DNA from: Fratercula arctica
Taxonomy: Eukaryota > Chordata > Aves > Charadriiformes > Alcidae
Direction: 5' to 3'
NCBI GenBank assembly: GCA_947846985.1
Contig: CANTUZ010000025.1
Span: 7,128,100 to 7,192,099, forward strand
DNA: 64,000 nucleotides
A program made the translations under genes and the position numbers. Below the pieces are notes generated by a model, which saw nothing but the letters and a program-made list of their open reading frames with translations, was not told the DNA's origin and made no database searches. Below, piece after piece: positions 10,946 to 21,237 of the stretch. How positions within the stretch are numbered: position 1 is the stretch's first letter; the number at the start of each line of letters is the position of its first letter.

Positions 10946-12169
10946 CTAATACTGGTCATGGTATCCGGTACTCACTTCTTGCAGAAATGACTTGGAGGTT
11001 CCTTCAAGAGGATCAGAAGCAAGATCAGGCCTTATGCTCTGTCTGGGGAACTGCCCGCTGGAAACTGGGGCGGCACTTTTCCTGGAGGGATCCCCTTTTG
11101 TGGTTGCCCGTCCTTGCAACTCCTGTACCCGTGTCCGCAGGATCCAAGTAGGTTGTCCATCCCACTTCCTCATGTCCTCTCCATGGTCTCGCAGGTAGAA
11201 CCACAGGGTGCCTCGTGGTGTGCACCCTCTGTACTCTCTCTCTTGAGTGGGGAAATGCCTGCTCCTAATAGCTGAGATGCTGGCCCGTACAGGTGGGGAG
11301 TAGGATATATTCTCTTCAAGTTGCTGGACCTTCCGGGACAGTTTCTCCACAGCTGAGACAAGGGGGGAAGAGAGGCTTTCTTCATATCGCCGGAGCCGGC
11401 CAGCCACCTCATCCACCCTTGGTCCTTCTTCACCTTTCCATTCCATTACTGCCAGTGAGTTGGCATATGACGATGGTGCGCTCCGTACAAACTTCCGCCA
11501 CATGGGCCTTGTGCAGTGCACCTCATCAGGGTCCGTGGGCAAGTCTGTGTTGTCCAAGTCATAATAAATCATCTCCCGCACGGCTAATTCTCTCAGGTAC
11601 TGGATACCTCTTTCCATGGTGGTCCACTTGCTTGGTTGACATACAACATCTTCACTGAAGGGGTACCTCTCCCTCACGCCTGACAGGAGTCGTTTCCAGA
11701 GGCTGAGGGCTTGGGTCTTCTTCCCAATTGCCTTGTCAATGCTGCCTTCCCTAGACAGGAATCCCAGCTGCCTGGCTTCCCTACCCTCTAATTCCAGGCT
11801 ACTGGCCCCGTTATCCCAACAGCGAAGCAGCCAGGTGACAATGTGCTCGCCTGAAAGTCGGCTAAAATCTTTTCGCATATCCTGCAGCTCACTCAGGGAT
11901 AGGGATCGGGTAATTATCTCTGGTTCTGCCTCTTCCTCCTGTCCTTGTGATGGCCCTGGTTCATCGTCATCTCTTACTAAGCAAACTGATTTCTTTGTGT
12001 ACTTCTTCTTTTGTATGGGGGCAACGGATACTGGCACGGGTTGGTTCCCTGGTTCAGCAGCAGTGCCTGTCACAGGGGCCACAGCAGCCGCAGTGCCTGT
12101 TGCAGGAGCTGCAGCAGCCACAGTGCCTGCTGGTCTGGTCTCTGTCTCTTTCTCCTGAGGGTGCTGCAT
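10946..12169 (-). pseudogene. gag: gag of ERVL-like minus copy
   Basis: A 407-codon open frame from MQHPQEKETE through a short Ala/Thr repeat, the KKKYTKKS linker and the capsid-like region. Upstream gag (MVWDFTPEQ region, about 12185-12320) is in another frame because about 22 bases are missing near 12210 compared with the plus copy. The two copies are thus broken at different places. Confidence 0.8.
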
Positions 12170-12184
12170 AACACTGAGCAGTGC

Positions 12185-12828
12185 CTGGTAGATACTACGA
12201 GTTGTGCCTCTCTAGAATAGCCATAGCATTTTCCCTTCAGATATTCTACTACTCTGTCAGGGTCCTGTAATTGTTCAGGGGTGAAGTCCCAGACCATTGG
12301 AGGCGAGAAGTTCTCTAAGTACCTGCCCATGTTCCCCCACATGCCATGCCACCCATGACTATCTAGCCTCAGGGCAGATCTCTGGGTGGTAGGCTTAAAT
12401 AGTTGCTGAACCCTGAACAAGAACTGAAACACATTCAGGAGACCTAGCAATAGGATCAGGCTGGTTTGAATGTCCCAAGGATATTCAAAATTCTCAGAAG
12501 CTGTCATACCTGTCCCAAAGGAGAAAAGGGAGGTGAAAGAGCTGGGGAAAGTATCCCCCTCTGTTTCCCCCATAGACTGGGTGTAATTATTAATAAATTC
12601 TGAGAGACGGTGACTGAGGTATGGGCAGGACAGCAATGCTGCATAAACACTCTAACATAGATGTCTGAAGGGTGATGTTATCATATCATAAGTTGATATC
12701 ACACAGGACAGCAAAATTATAATCCTGATCCCTTTCCCAGAGGTGATAAAGAGCATCCCAGGGAGTACATAGAGCATATAAGAATTTACATAACACAGCC
12801 ATGAGAACAAACGAAGCAACATTGTTAC
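12185..12828 (-). pseudogene. Gag N-terminal part and hydrophobic leader, minus copy
   Basis: Reading from about 12820, the leader (start MLLRLFSWLCYVNS) is open for about 57 codons, then meets a TAG. It resumes as LSEFINNYTQSMGE and runs without a stop through the leader/gag join into MGRYLENFSPPMVWDFTPEQ. This shows that leader and gag share one frame, unlike the plus copy, where a TGA separates them. Confidence 0.6.
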
Positions 12829-12879
12829 CAGTGACTATTTAACTAATATAATAAATGCACACAACAAATTCATTTTAAC

Positions 12880-12897
12880 ACCTCACATTGGGTGCCA
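12880..12897 (-). promoter_or_regulatory. Diverged Lys-type primer-binding site
   Basis: On the minus strand TGGCACCCAATGTGAGGT lies eight bases after the LTR end. It matches the plus-copy site with two further changes. Confidence 0.65.
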
Positions 12898-12905
12898 AAA
12901 AAGAC

Positions 12906-13274
12906 TGTCATGGTTTAGCCTCAGATGGCAACAAAGAACCATGCCGCCACTCTCTCAACCCCTCCACCACCGTGGGGAGAATCGGAAGAAAAAGGCAAAA
13001 CTTGTGGGTTGAGACAAAGGCAGTTTAACAGAACAGCAAAGGGAATAGGAAAAAACAACAATAACACGGATAGAGGAATGTAGAAACACAATTATGGTAC
13101 CACTGCTCACCAACCAGACCCGGGATGCCCCAGCCAGCTCCCAGGCAGTGACTTCCTGCCCCCTCCCCCGGCAGCTCCCTGCTACAGACTGGGCATGGCT
13201 CACATGGGATGGAATAACTGTGTCCCTGCCACAGCCTGGGAAAAATTAACCCTATCCCTGCCAGAACCAGGACA
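12906..13274 (-). mobile_element. 5' LTR of ERVL-like minus copy
   Basis: On the minus strand it runs TGTCCTGGTTCTGGCAGGG ... AAACCATGACA, about 369 bases, somewhat longer than the plus-copy LTR and clearly diverged from it. The two proviruses are therefore probably separate insertions, not the product of one event. Confidence 0.8.
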
Positions 13275-13374
13275 CTCACTTTTACCCTTCCAATTCTCTC
13301 CCCCATCCCACTGGGTGGGGAGTGAGCGAGTGGCTGTGTGGGGCTTAGCTACTGGCTGAGGTTAAACCACAACA
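13275..13374 (+). mobile_element. 3' end scrap of a solo-LTR family
   Basis: The 100 bases match the last part of the LTR at 51204-51835, including the segment around GTGGGGAGTGAGCGAG and the end TTAAACCACAACA. The rest of that LTR is missing on the left, where the ERVL-like minus copy starts. Confidence 0.65.
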
Positions 13375-13650
13375 ATGGCTAATCTAAAAGAGTCAAGATA
13401 ACAAACTGTATCTGTAGATAGTAATGAGTAACAGGTATCAAGGAGCTCTATGTGGATGCCTCTGGCAGTCAATACCATATAGTCTTGTAAAGTATTGGCT
13501 TTCTGTCTCTGGCCAGATACTTAACTCTGCTCCACTAGACAGACTCTTTATTTACCTGCTGGTACAGGCTGTAAATCCTTTGCACTTACAGTCAATGTTG
13601 GATGCAGTAAGGTCTTGCATATCTGGAGAAAAATTCCAAAACCAACCTAC

Positions 13651-14102
13651 CTTTCTTTTCCCTTTTATCCTTCCCCTTCCTTTCCCTTCTTCCCCCTTCC
13701 CCCCACCCCCTTCCCCTTCCCCCCATCCCCCCTTCCCCTTCTCCTTCCCTTTCCTGTTCCCTTCCCCTAATCCCCCCTTCCCCCTTCCTTCCCCTTCTCC
13801 CCTTCTTCCCCTTTCCCCTTCCTTCCCCTTCCCCTTCTCCAGCCTTCCCCTTTCTCTTCCCCCTTCCCCCCTTTCCTTTTCCCTTCCCCACCCCTTTCCC
13901 CTTCCCCTCCCCTTTCATGCTTCCCTTTCCCTTTGCCCCTTTTCCCTACCTCCCTCTTCCCCTTCCCCCCACCTTTCTCCCCATCTTCCCCCCCTTTTCC
14001 CCCTTCCCTTCCCCACCTCCCTTCCCCCTTCCCTTCCCCCCCATTTCCCCCCCACCCTTCCCCTTCCCCTCTTCCCCTTTCCCCCTCTTCCCTTTCCCTA
14101 TC
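13651..14102 (+). repeat. Pyrimidine tract, CCTT-rich, ~450 bases
   Basis: The plus strand is almost pure C and T with runs of CCCC, broken by only a handful of purines. It is not a clean tandem array. The minus strand is G/A-rich with many GGGG runs, so triplex or G-quadruplex structure is possible. Long open frames here (Pro/Phe/Ser-rich, or Gly/Lys/Glu-rich on the other strand) result from the composition and are not genes. Confidence 0.95.
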
Positions 14103-17100
14103 CATATTAATTCAAAGTATTAATCAATAAATTCTTAGATGTTTGTATTGTGTTAGACCAAAAGTGGGATTTTTTTTTCCTATGGGATGTCACACATTTA
14201 AATATTGAGTAATGTTATGTTCATTATTTTAAAATGTATAGGCTGTCAACTAGAAATATAATTAGAGCCTTTTGGTTTATATTTTTCAATTCTTTGGTAG
14301 TTAGAAGATCTGCATTTGGCTTTAATCTCATGCTAATTTTTACGCATTTTACAACTTCTGATTTTTAAAATGCAATTGTTTTGGCCTCTTGTCTTGGAAG
14401 ACTGATATAAGCCTGAGAGTGTTGCTAAGAAAATCATTAAACAAGAAAAGAGTAACTGACCCCACAGAGCTCTCAAGCTCACAGACAGACTGAGAGGTTT
14501 TTTTGACTCGTCTTTCAGAGGGAATGATCAGATATGTTAGCTAAAACAGTGTATACAAATGTTTCACACAGAATTCAAATTTTGCTTTGTTAATTGTGGC
14601 ACACTATTTTCCATTATTATTATTAGTAGTAGTTAATAAGCTATTTGTTATAACTTTTATAATAGCGCTTAAAGGTCTCATCCTTGCCCTAGAATGTCAT
14701 TGTAATGGGTACTGTGCAGAGAGAACAAAAGACTTCCTGACTCACTCATCTCAGTAAGTACAAAAGATGACAGAGTGGCAGGGGAGTAAAAAGAAACAAT
14801 GAGACAGTATTGACCAGCACTATAGGTAGTGGCTTCAGCAAGATGAGAGGCCTGAATTTTAATTTTACCTTTCTTGAAGTCTGTCAAATTCTGCAATAAA
14901 GATCATCCTATTTCATATTTATGAATGAATTACAAACTGCTTCAGAAATTTTATTCCTTGCTTAATTTGACAGTAGCAGCTGAAAACACCTATAAACTAA
15001 GAGGAAATCCACATAAAATGACACATTTTACGTCCTATGCAAGATTTAATAATTTTACTATTAAATGTTAGTGGTAAAAATGTTGAAACTAAAGGTCTTT
15101 CTGTAACACAGATTTGGTTTATGGTTATGGAATGAGTAGAATTTGCTGGTGGGAAAAAAAGATGTTTATGCACTTGTTGGACTTTAGTCATGCTGCTAAA
15201 TTCTGAATTAATTTTTAAGAATATGCAGTACTCAAAGTAACCTTTGCTTCATCCCCTCCCAGGGCATGTGGATGCACCTTTTATTTCCCAAACCAGGCCC
15301 TCATCTCTGTCATTCTCACTTCCTTACAATCTAACTGCATGCCTTATTTCTTCAAGCTAGAATTTGAGTTCCATGCCTTAACTTTTTCTCCACTATTTTT
15401 CTCCACTCTTCACTACACACCCCAGCTCCAAAAACAGGGATGGAAACTGTCCAGCTAATATTTTTTTCTCATAAAACTGGAACAATAATCCACATCATTC
15501 AGTTCAAGAACTCTGCCTCAGCTGTACATTAACATACTGAATTGGGAGTGCAAATAAGTCTGCCAACTTCAGAATAATGTTTCTATGGTTTACGGCTTCA
15601 TGGTCTACATATATTTAAAGGTTTTTACAAGAGCTAAAAGACACATATTTGTAGGCTCCTAAGTGTCTACATACATGCAAGGACCGGAGTGACTCAGTTA
15701 CTACAGTTTTGTAATTTCTGCTGAATAATAAGTTTAAAAAACACTCCAAGATCTTCATCTCACATGAAGGAAATTTCCTTTATTTGTACTCAAATGATGT
15801 CTCAGATGCAGAGAATGGAAAGGAAGTTACACAGCATAGCTTGTTTTATTTCTAGAAATGCCATCATTATACATTTATAGTCAGTACTATTACAGTATAA
15901 TGTTGCTAACTTTTCTCCTATAATAAAGAGGATGACTAACATTTGAGAAGCAAAACCAGTGGTTTTGTAGCATTGGATAAAGAACAGAGACATTTGAGTA
16001 CTGAACATTCACCTTCATCTAAATTTCTAATACTGAGGAATATTTGCACAATGTGATTGCATTGACTTCAAAGGAATCTATTTTCCATTCCAGAGGCATT
16101 GACATATTAGTGAGAATAGTTTATAATTCTTTTGCTGGAAATTCTGTCCTAAGAAAATGCAGCAAAATTGTAAACCAAGTGGAATAGGGAAAGAATGCAT
16201 CACTCCAAATAATGCACATGATATAAGTTGCTCTTAATGGTAACTTACTATTTGGATTTTTGATGGAGGAAAGAATTAAAAAAAGAAGTAGGAAAGTGCT
16301 ATTAGATCAAAAGTGCAATTTTTGAAGCTAATAGTTAAATTAGACTGGTTAGAGTAAAATTTGTAGTTCAGATTACATTGAGATGATTGCTAAGTGCCAT
16401 GTTTAACTACTGGAGAAAAAATGCAGCACTTTTGAGTGGAAACTTGGCATTTCTTTTTTTTTTCCTAATGATTAAATGAGATACAACATTTTTGCTTGGG
16501 AGAGAGTCCACTGAGTGGGAATGTAGGAAAAGCTTGTAAAATTGTGAGTGGAATGCAGAAGGTAAACAACTGGCGGCACACATGCCTTGTTTGTAGTATT
16601 GTAGAGAAATGATGGCACAAAATGTTCTTCCTTAAAAGTAGTACATGGTGAAAGTAAGGATAGCTCATTTATTTTATCATTTTGTCTTTTAGTTGACTTT
16701 AAGCCTCATGCCAGCATGGACACTGTTACTCTTTGGATGCAATGAACCCTCTTCTACTGAAAATTACTGGTAAGAGTTGCAGGCTTGCATTTGTTATTGT
16801 ACCGAACTTTTCCTGTGTTGATTATCTCCAAATAAATCTTTTAAAATGCCACATTTTTTTGTGAAGAGTGGAAAAAATCAGAAGGAAGAAGAAATATATA
16901 ACATTCTTTCCACACTTCAGGGTTTTTTTAACTGATCCCTCTGTAAGGTGGAGGAAAAGATTTGTTTTCTTATTCTTCATGCCTAATTGACTGTCTCTGA
17001 GAAGGAGACAGAAGCTATAGTGGGCTGGATACCACTGGATATCAAGAAATCTAGGTTTCTAATTCATATTTAGGACCCTAAATAAATGACCTGTTTTTCA

Positions 17101-17310
17101 GAAGAAATGAGTACTGAGAAGCCACCCCTGGAGCCACTGAGGAAATTAAATTTTCCAAGGGAATTGTTAAGCAGGATATACCTTCTTCTCCAAAAGATTC
17201 GCAATGTTGCTGGTTTGAAAGTGTGGATAAAAATGTTAAGCTTTTCATTTGTTCACTTATTCTATGTAAAGTTGCGAGTTAAACTTTAATGCAGCTGTAG
17301 CTCCTCTAAT
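14103..17310. other. No gene recognised
   Basis: AT-rich sequence with short frames only. I see no LTR ends, CR1 tail, splice-bounded exon or tandem repeat I can support. Confidence 0.55.
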
Positions 17311-17661
17311 TAATTAGATAAATATAGAGCTATATATAAAAAAGACAATAGGGCTGACTAAAGGTGCTGAATAGTGCTGAATAGTGCTCGGTAGGCATAG
17401 GCCAGGCCCCAACACAGTGCCTCTCTTTGGAATTGCCAGGGTCAGGACATCCTTTTTCAAACATTCTATCACTTCATCAGGATCCCACTCTTGTTCAGGG
17501 GTAAAGTCCCAGACCATCGGAGGTGACAATCATTCCAGGTATCTGCCCGCATTCTCACACATGCCTTGACACCTATAACCACACTGCCTCGGGGCATATC
17601 CCTATGTGATATTCCTAAATATTTAGTTAACCTTAGAAAAAGCCAAAACCATATTTGCAAG
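17311..17661 (-). mobile_element. ERVL-like gag fragment
   Basis: The minus strand encodes SPPMVWDFTPEQ and a following segment like that at the gag start of the proviruses at 5241 and 12320, with in-frame decay. It is interrupted at 17662 by a solo LTR, and weak similarity to the upstream leader region resumes at about 18315-18360. It is a third or fourth member of the family, much older in appearance. Confidence 0.7.
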
Positions 17662-18309
17662 TGTTATGGTTTGAGAAAGCCCATAACAATTTATTGTCAT
17701 TTAGACAATTATTCTATCACCCGATGACTCCTCTCCACCCAGGAAGGGGAATCAGGGAAAGCAAGGAAAAATGAGGGTTGAAATATAAATAGATTTAATA
17801 GGATAAAACTAAATAATTAACAATAATACTAAAGAACCAGTATTAATCCTGATACTAATATAAGATATACAAGAATTATACTCAACCAATTCTATCAGTA
17901 GGAAGCTGTGCACTCCCAGCAGTGGACAGCAAATGTCGGACACTGCGAGTGCTAAGTCTTCAGGAGGAAGGGAAGGCCTCCGGGGTCCGTCACGGGGGCA
18001 AGAAGTTCTCAGGATCACAGCCATCAAGGAAGAGAGAGAAACTATGCAGCAAACTTTCTAATTGATATTGAATGTGATGTTCGTGGTATGAAATAATCCT
18101 GTTGGCCAGCCTGGGTCAAATGCCCAGGTCTCACTCCTCCTCATCCCTGCATCTGTCAAGGCTTGAAAACACTGAGACCTTGAATCCCACATAGCCTAGC
18201 TGGCTATAAAGTAAATATTTTCATGAATTCAGACACTAGAGTCTTCTAAAAGTGCAGTTTTCCCAAGCATTAGAAGAGAAATTAGTCCTGTGTCGCTCAA
18301 ATCAAGACA
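17662..18309 (-). mobile_element. Solo LTR, ~650-base family, copy 1
   Basis: Bounded by TGTTATGGTTTGAG and CAAGACA on the plus strand, flanked by GCAAG and GCGAG (4 of 5 match, likely target duplication). Orientation is minus, judged against the copy at 22370, which it matches almost exactly. A 72-codon open frame inside the LTR (MMAVILRTSC...) is identical in both copies; I take it as chance within a young LTR. It is nested in the ERVL-like gag scrap. Confidence 0.85.
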
Positions 18310-18472
18310 GCGAGAAGTACCAATAGGAGTATTTTGGTTACTCAAGTGTTCAAGATACTGAAGAGTTATTATAACAAGGGAGAAAACATCTACCCCCCAG
18401 GAGAAGAAGGGAAAGATGCCATTCTGTATTTCCTCCACTGATTAGCTCTCGGAGGAGAAAAGGGAAAAAGTG

Positions 18473-20945
18473 TAGAATCATAGAATATCCTGAGTTAGAA
18501 GGGACCCATGAGGATCATCGAGTCCACCTCCTGACTCCACACAGAGCAACCAAAAAGTTAAACCATATATCTAAGAGCATTGTTCAAATGCCTCTTGAAC
18601 ACCAACAGGCTTGGGGCCATGACCACTTCCCTGGGGAGCTTGTTCCAGTGCTTGACCACCCTCTCAGTGAAGAACTTTTACCTAATATCCAATCTGAACT
18701 TCCTCTGATGCATCTTTAAGACATTCCCTCATGTCCTATCACTGGACACCACGGAGAAGAGATCAGCACCTCCTTCTCTGCTCCCCCTCATGAGGAAGCT
18801 GTAGACAGCAATGAGCTCAACCCTCAGTCTCCTCTTCTCTAAACTGAACAAACCTAGTATCCTCAGCCACTCCTCATAAGTCATGCCCTCTAGTCCTTTC
18901 ACCATCTTTGTTGCCCTCCTTTGGACACATTCTAATATTTCTACATCCTTCTTATATTGTAGAGCCCAAAACTGCACATAGTACTTGAGGTGAGTCCACA
19001 CCAATGCTGAGTATAGCGGGACAATCACTTCCTTCAACTGGATAGCTATACTGTGCCTAATGCACCCCAGGATATGGTTGGGCCTTTTATCTGCCAAGGC
19101 ACATATTGAGCTTATCATCAATCAAAACCCAAACTGCATTCCAGCCTCTTGACCTTCAGTCTATATGTACATCCAGGATTACACCATCCCAGGTGCAAAA
19201 TCTGGCATTTGTCCTTGTTAAATTACATGTGGTTGGTGATTGTCCAGCACTCTAATCTATCAAGATCGCTCTGTAATGCCTCTCTACCCTCAAGGGAATC
19301 AATGACTCCTAATTTAGTATCATCGGCAAACTTAGTGTGTGCTTAACTCCTGTGTCCATGTCATTGATCAAAACATTGAAGAGAACTGGACCTAAAATTG
19401 AGCCCTGGGGAATACCACTAGTGACTGACCTCCAGCCAAATGTTACCCCATTTACTACAACTCTTTGAGCCCAACCCTTCAGCCTATTTTTCACCCATCG
19501 TATTGTGTACATGTCTAGCTGTATGCTGGATATTTTGTCCAGAAAGATACTGGGAGAGACAGTATCAAAAACTTTGCTAAAAAAAAACCCACAAAAAAAT
19601 GCCTTCCCTTTGTCCACTACATGGGTAAGTTTGTCATAAAAGGATATTAAGTTAGTAAGGCATGACTTTTCCTTCATGAACCCATGTTGACTTTGACCAA
19701 TGACTGCATTGTCTTTCAATTGTATTTCAGTAACTCCTAGAATAACTTCTCCATCATTTTACCAGGCACCAAAGTGAGACTGACAGGCCTATAATTATCA
19801 GGGTTTTCTTTCTTGCCCTTCTTTAAAATGGGAATAATGTTTGCTAGCTTCTAGTCAACTGGAACCTCTCCAGATTCCCAAGGCCATTGATAAATAACTG
19901 AAAGAGGTCTCGCAATAACATTGGCCAATTCTTTCAGTACCCTGGGATGAATCCCATCAGGCCCCACAGACTTATGTGCATTAAGCTGCAGCAGCAAATC
20001 CCATACAAGTTCAAAGTCAGATGGGAACTTATCACTCCCCCAGTCACGGTCCTCCAACCCAGGGATCCAGGTGTCCCAGGGCCCATCATTGGTGTTAAAG
20101 ACAGAGGCGAAGGCGGCATTAAATGTCTCTGCTTTATCTTCATCCTTATTTGTGAGGTGACCAACCTCATCAAGTGATGGACCAATGTTTTTTGTAGTCC
20201 TCCCTTTGTTGTTAACATACTTTAAAAAGCCTTTTTTGTTATCCACCACAGTACTGGACAGTTTCAACTCCAACTGAGCTTTGGCCATACAAATTTTCTC
20301 CCTACAGTGGCAAACAGCATCTCTATAGTCCTCCTGGGTAGCCTGACCTTGCTTCCAATGTCCATACACTTTCTTTTTCTGCCTAAGTTCCAGAAGGAGA
20401 TCCTTGTTCATCCAGGCCAGCCTTCTGCCCCACTTGCTTGACTTCTGACACATTGGAATTGCCTGCTCCTGCACTCTTAATAGATGGTTCTTAGAAAGTG
20501 ACCAGCATTTATGGATCCCAGTTCCCTCAAAAGCAGATTCCCAAGGGACCTTACTAACTCGTTCCTTGAGCAGCCTAAAGTCTGCTCTCACAAAATTCAG
20601 GGTAGTAGCTCTGCTGACAGTTTTTCTCATATCACCAAAGATTTTAAACTCAACCATTTCATGATCACTGTGGCCAAGACAGCCACCAATCATCACTTCA
20701 CTCACCAGACCATCTCTGTTCACAAACAATAGATCTAGGAGGTCATCTTTCCTAGTCGGCTCCCTTAGTACCTGTATCAAAAAGTTATATTCAATGTGCT
20801 TCACGAATTTCCTGGACCTGTTCGTGTCTGCTGTATGATAGTTCCAGTTAGCATATGGGAAGCTGAAGTCACCCATAAGGACAAGGGCAACTGATCTAGA
20901 GATTTCCCTTAATTCCTTATAGAATAACACATTAGTGTAATTGTT
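18473..20945 (-). mobile_element. CR1 LINE, endonuclease C-terminus to 3' end
   Basis: The 3' end at 18473 has the CR1-type end with AGAATCATAGAAT. Minus-strand reading from about 20945 gives the end of the endonuclease (VLMGDFSFPYANW, GHSDHEMVEF), then the RT N-terminal part (DGIHPRVLKELAN), an RT segment at 19309-19719 with [12 protein letters not shown], and a C-terminal block at 18729-19121. Several frameshifts and stops separate them. The 5' end is replaced by ERV-derived sequence. Confidence 0.9.
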
Positions 20946-21188
20946 AATCATCCCCATAAGATGGATCCCGAAGTACATCACTGCAGGGGACAAAAACAAG
21001 ATCAGGCTCAAGGCCAGTCCGTTTATCATAATTCTCCCAAGCAAAGCACCACCAAATGCTACATAGCACAGCAAACTGCAAAAGCCAAACTCAGCCTTTA
21101 ACAAGCTCTCAAATTTGATATACAGCAAAAAACGGAGCATGGCATGGATCAGATTAATCAATATCAAGAACAGATAAGTCATCATCAT
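19851..21188 (-). pseudogene. CR1 ORF2 part fused in frame to ERV leader
   Basis: A 445-codon open frame. Residues 1 to about 82 are strongly hydrophobic and end in GIHLMGMINNYTN, which parallels the ERVL-like leader motif GHHLSEFINNYTQ at 4966. From about residue 83 (VLFYKELREISRS) it is CR1 endonuclease C-terminus followed by the RT N-terminal linker. The endonuclease N-terminus and the RT catalytic box are absent, so it cannot act as either enzyme alone. Probably a chance fusion at an old insertion or rearrangement joint; expression is unknown. Confidence 0.6.
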
Positions 21189-21237
21189 GACCAGCTGTTA
21201 AACAGATATAATAATTATAAGTTCCCTCCTCCTGAAA
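20946..21237 (-). mobile_element. ERVL-like leader fragment between two CR1s
   Basis: Hydrophobic coding sequence resembling the pre-gag leader of the ERVL-like proviruses, squeezed between a minus-strand CR1 and a plus-strand CR1. The similarity is at the protein-pattern level (hydrophobic run, then INNYT) and not long, so the assignment is moderate. Confidence 0.45.

Larger units (their letters stand above)
9342..13274 (-). mobile_element. ERVL-like provirus, minus copy, 3'-truncated
   Basis: Same family as the plus copy but reversed: 5' LTR 12906-13274, primer site 12880-12897, leader, gag, protease, RT and the start of RNase H, ending at about 9342. It retains the stretch (about 9415-9690) that the plus copy has lost. 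With the plus copy it forms an imperfect palindrome with arms of about 3.4 kb. The LTR right end abuts a scrap of another LTR at 13275. Confidence 0.85.

Noticed and set aside
13424..14130. Long Pro/Phe/Ser-rich and Gly/Lys/Glu-rich open frames
   Set aside because: They follow from the biased composition of the pyrimidine tract; no stop codons can form easily there.
18473..21190. The 445-codon frame as a domesticated host protein
   Set aside because: Lacks complete endonuclease and RT domains, and no promoter or splice evidence can be read from sequence alone; kept only as a fusion worth testing.
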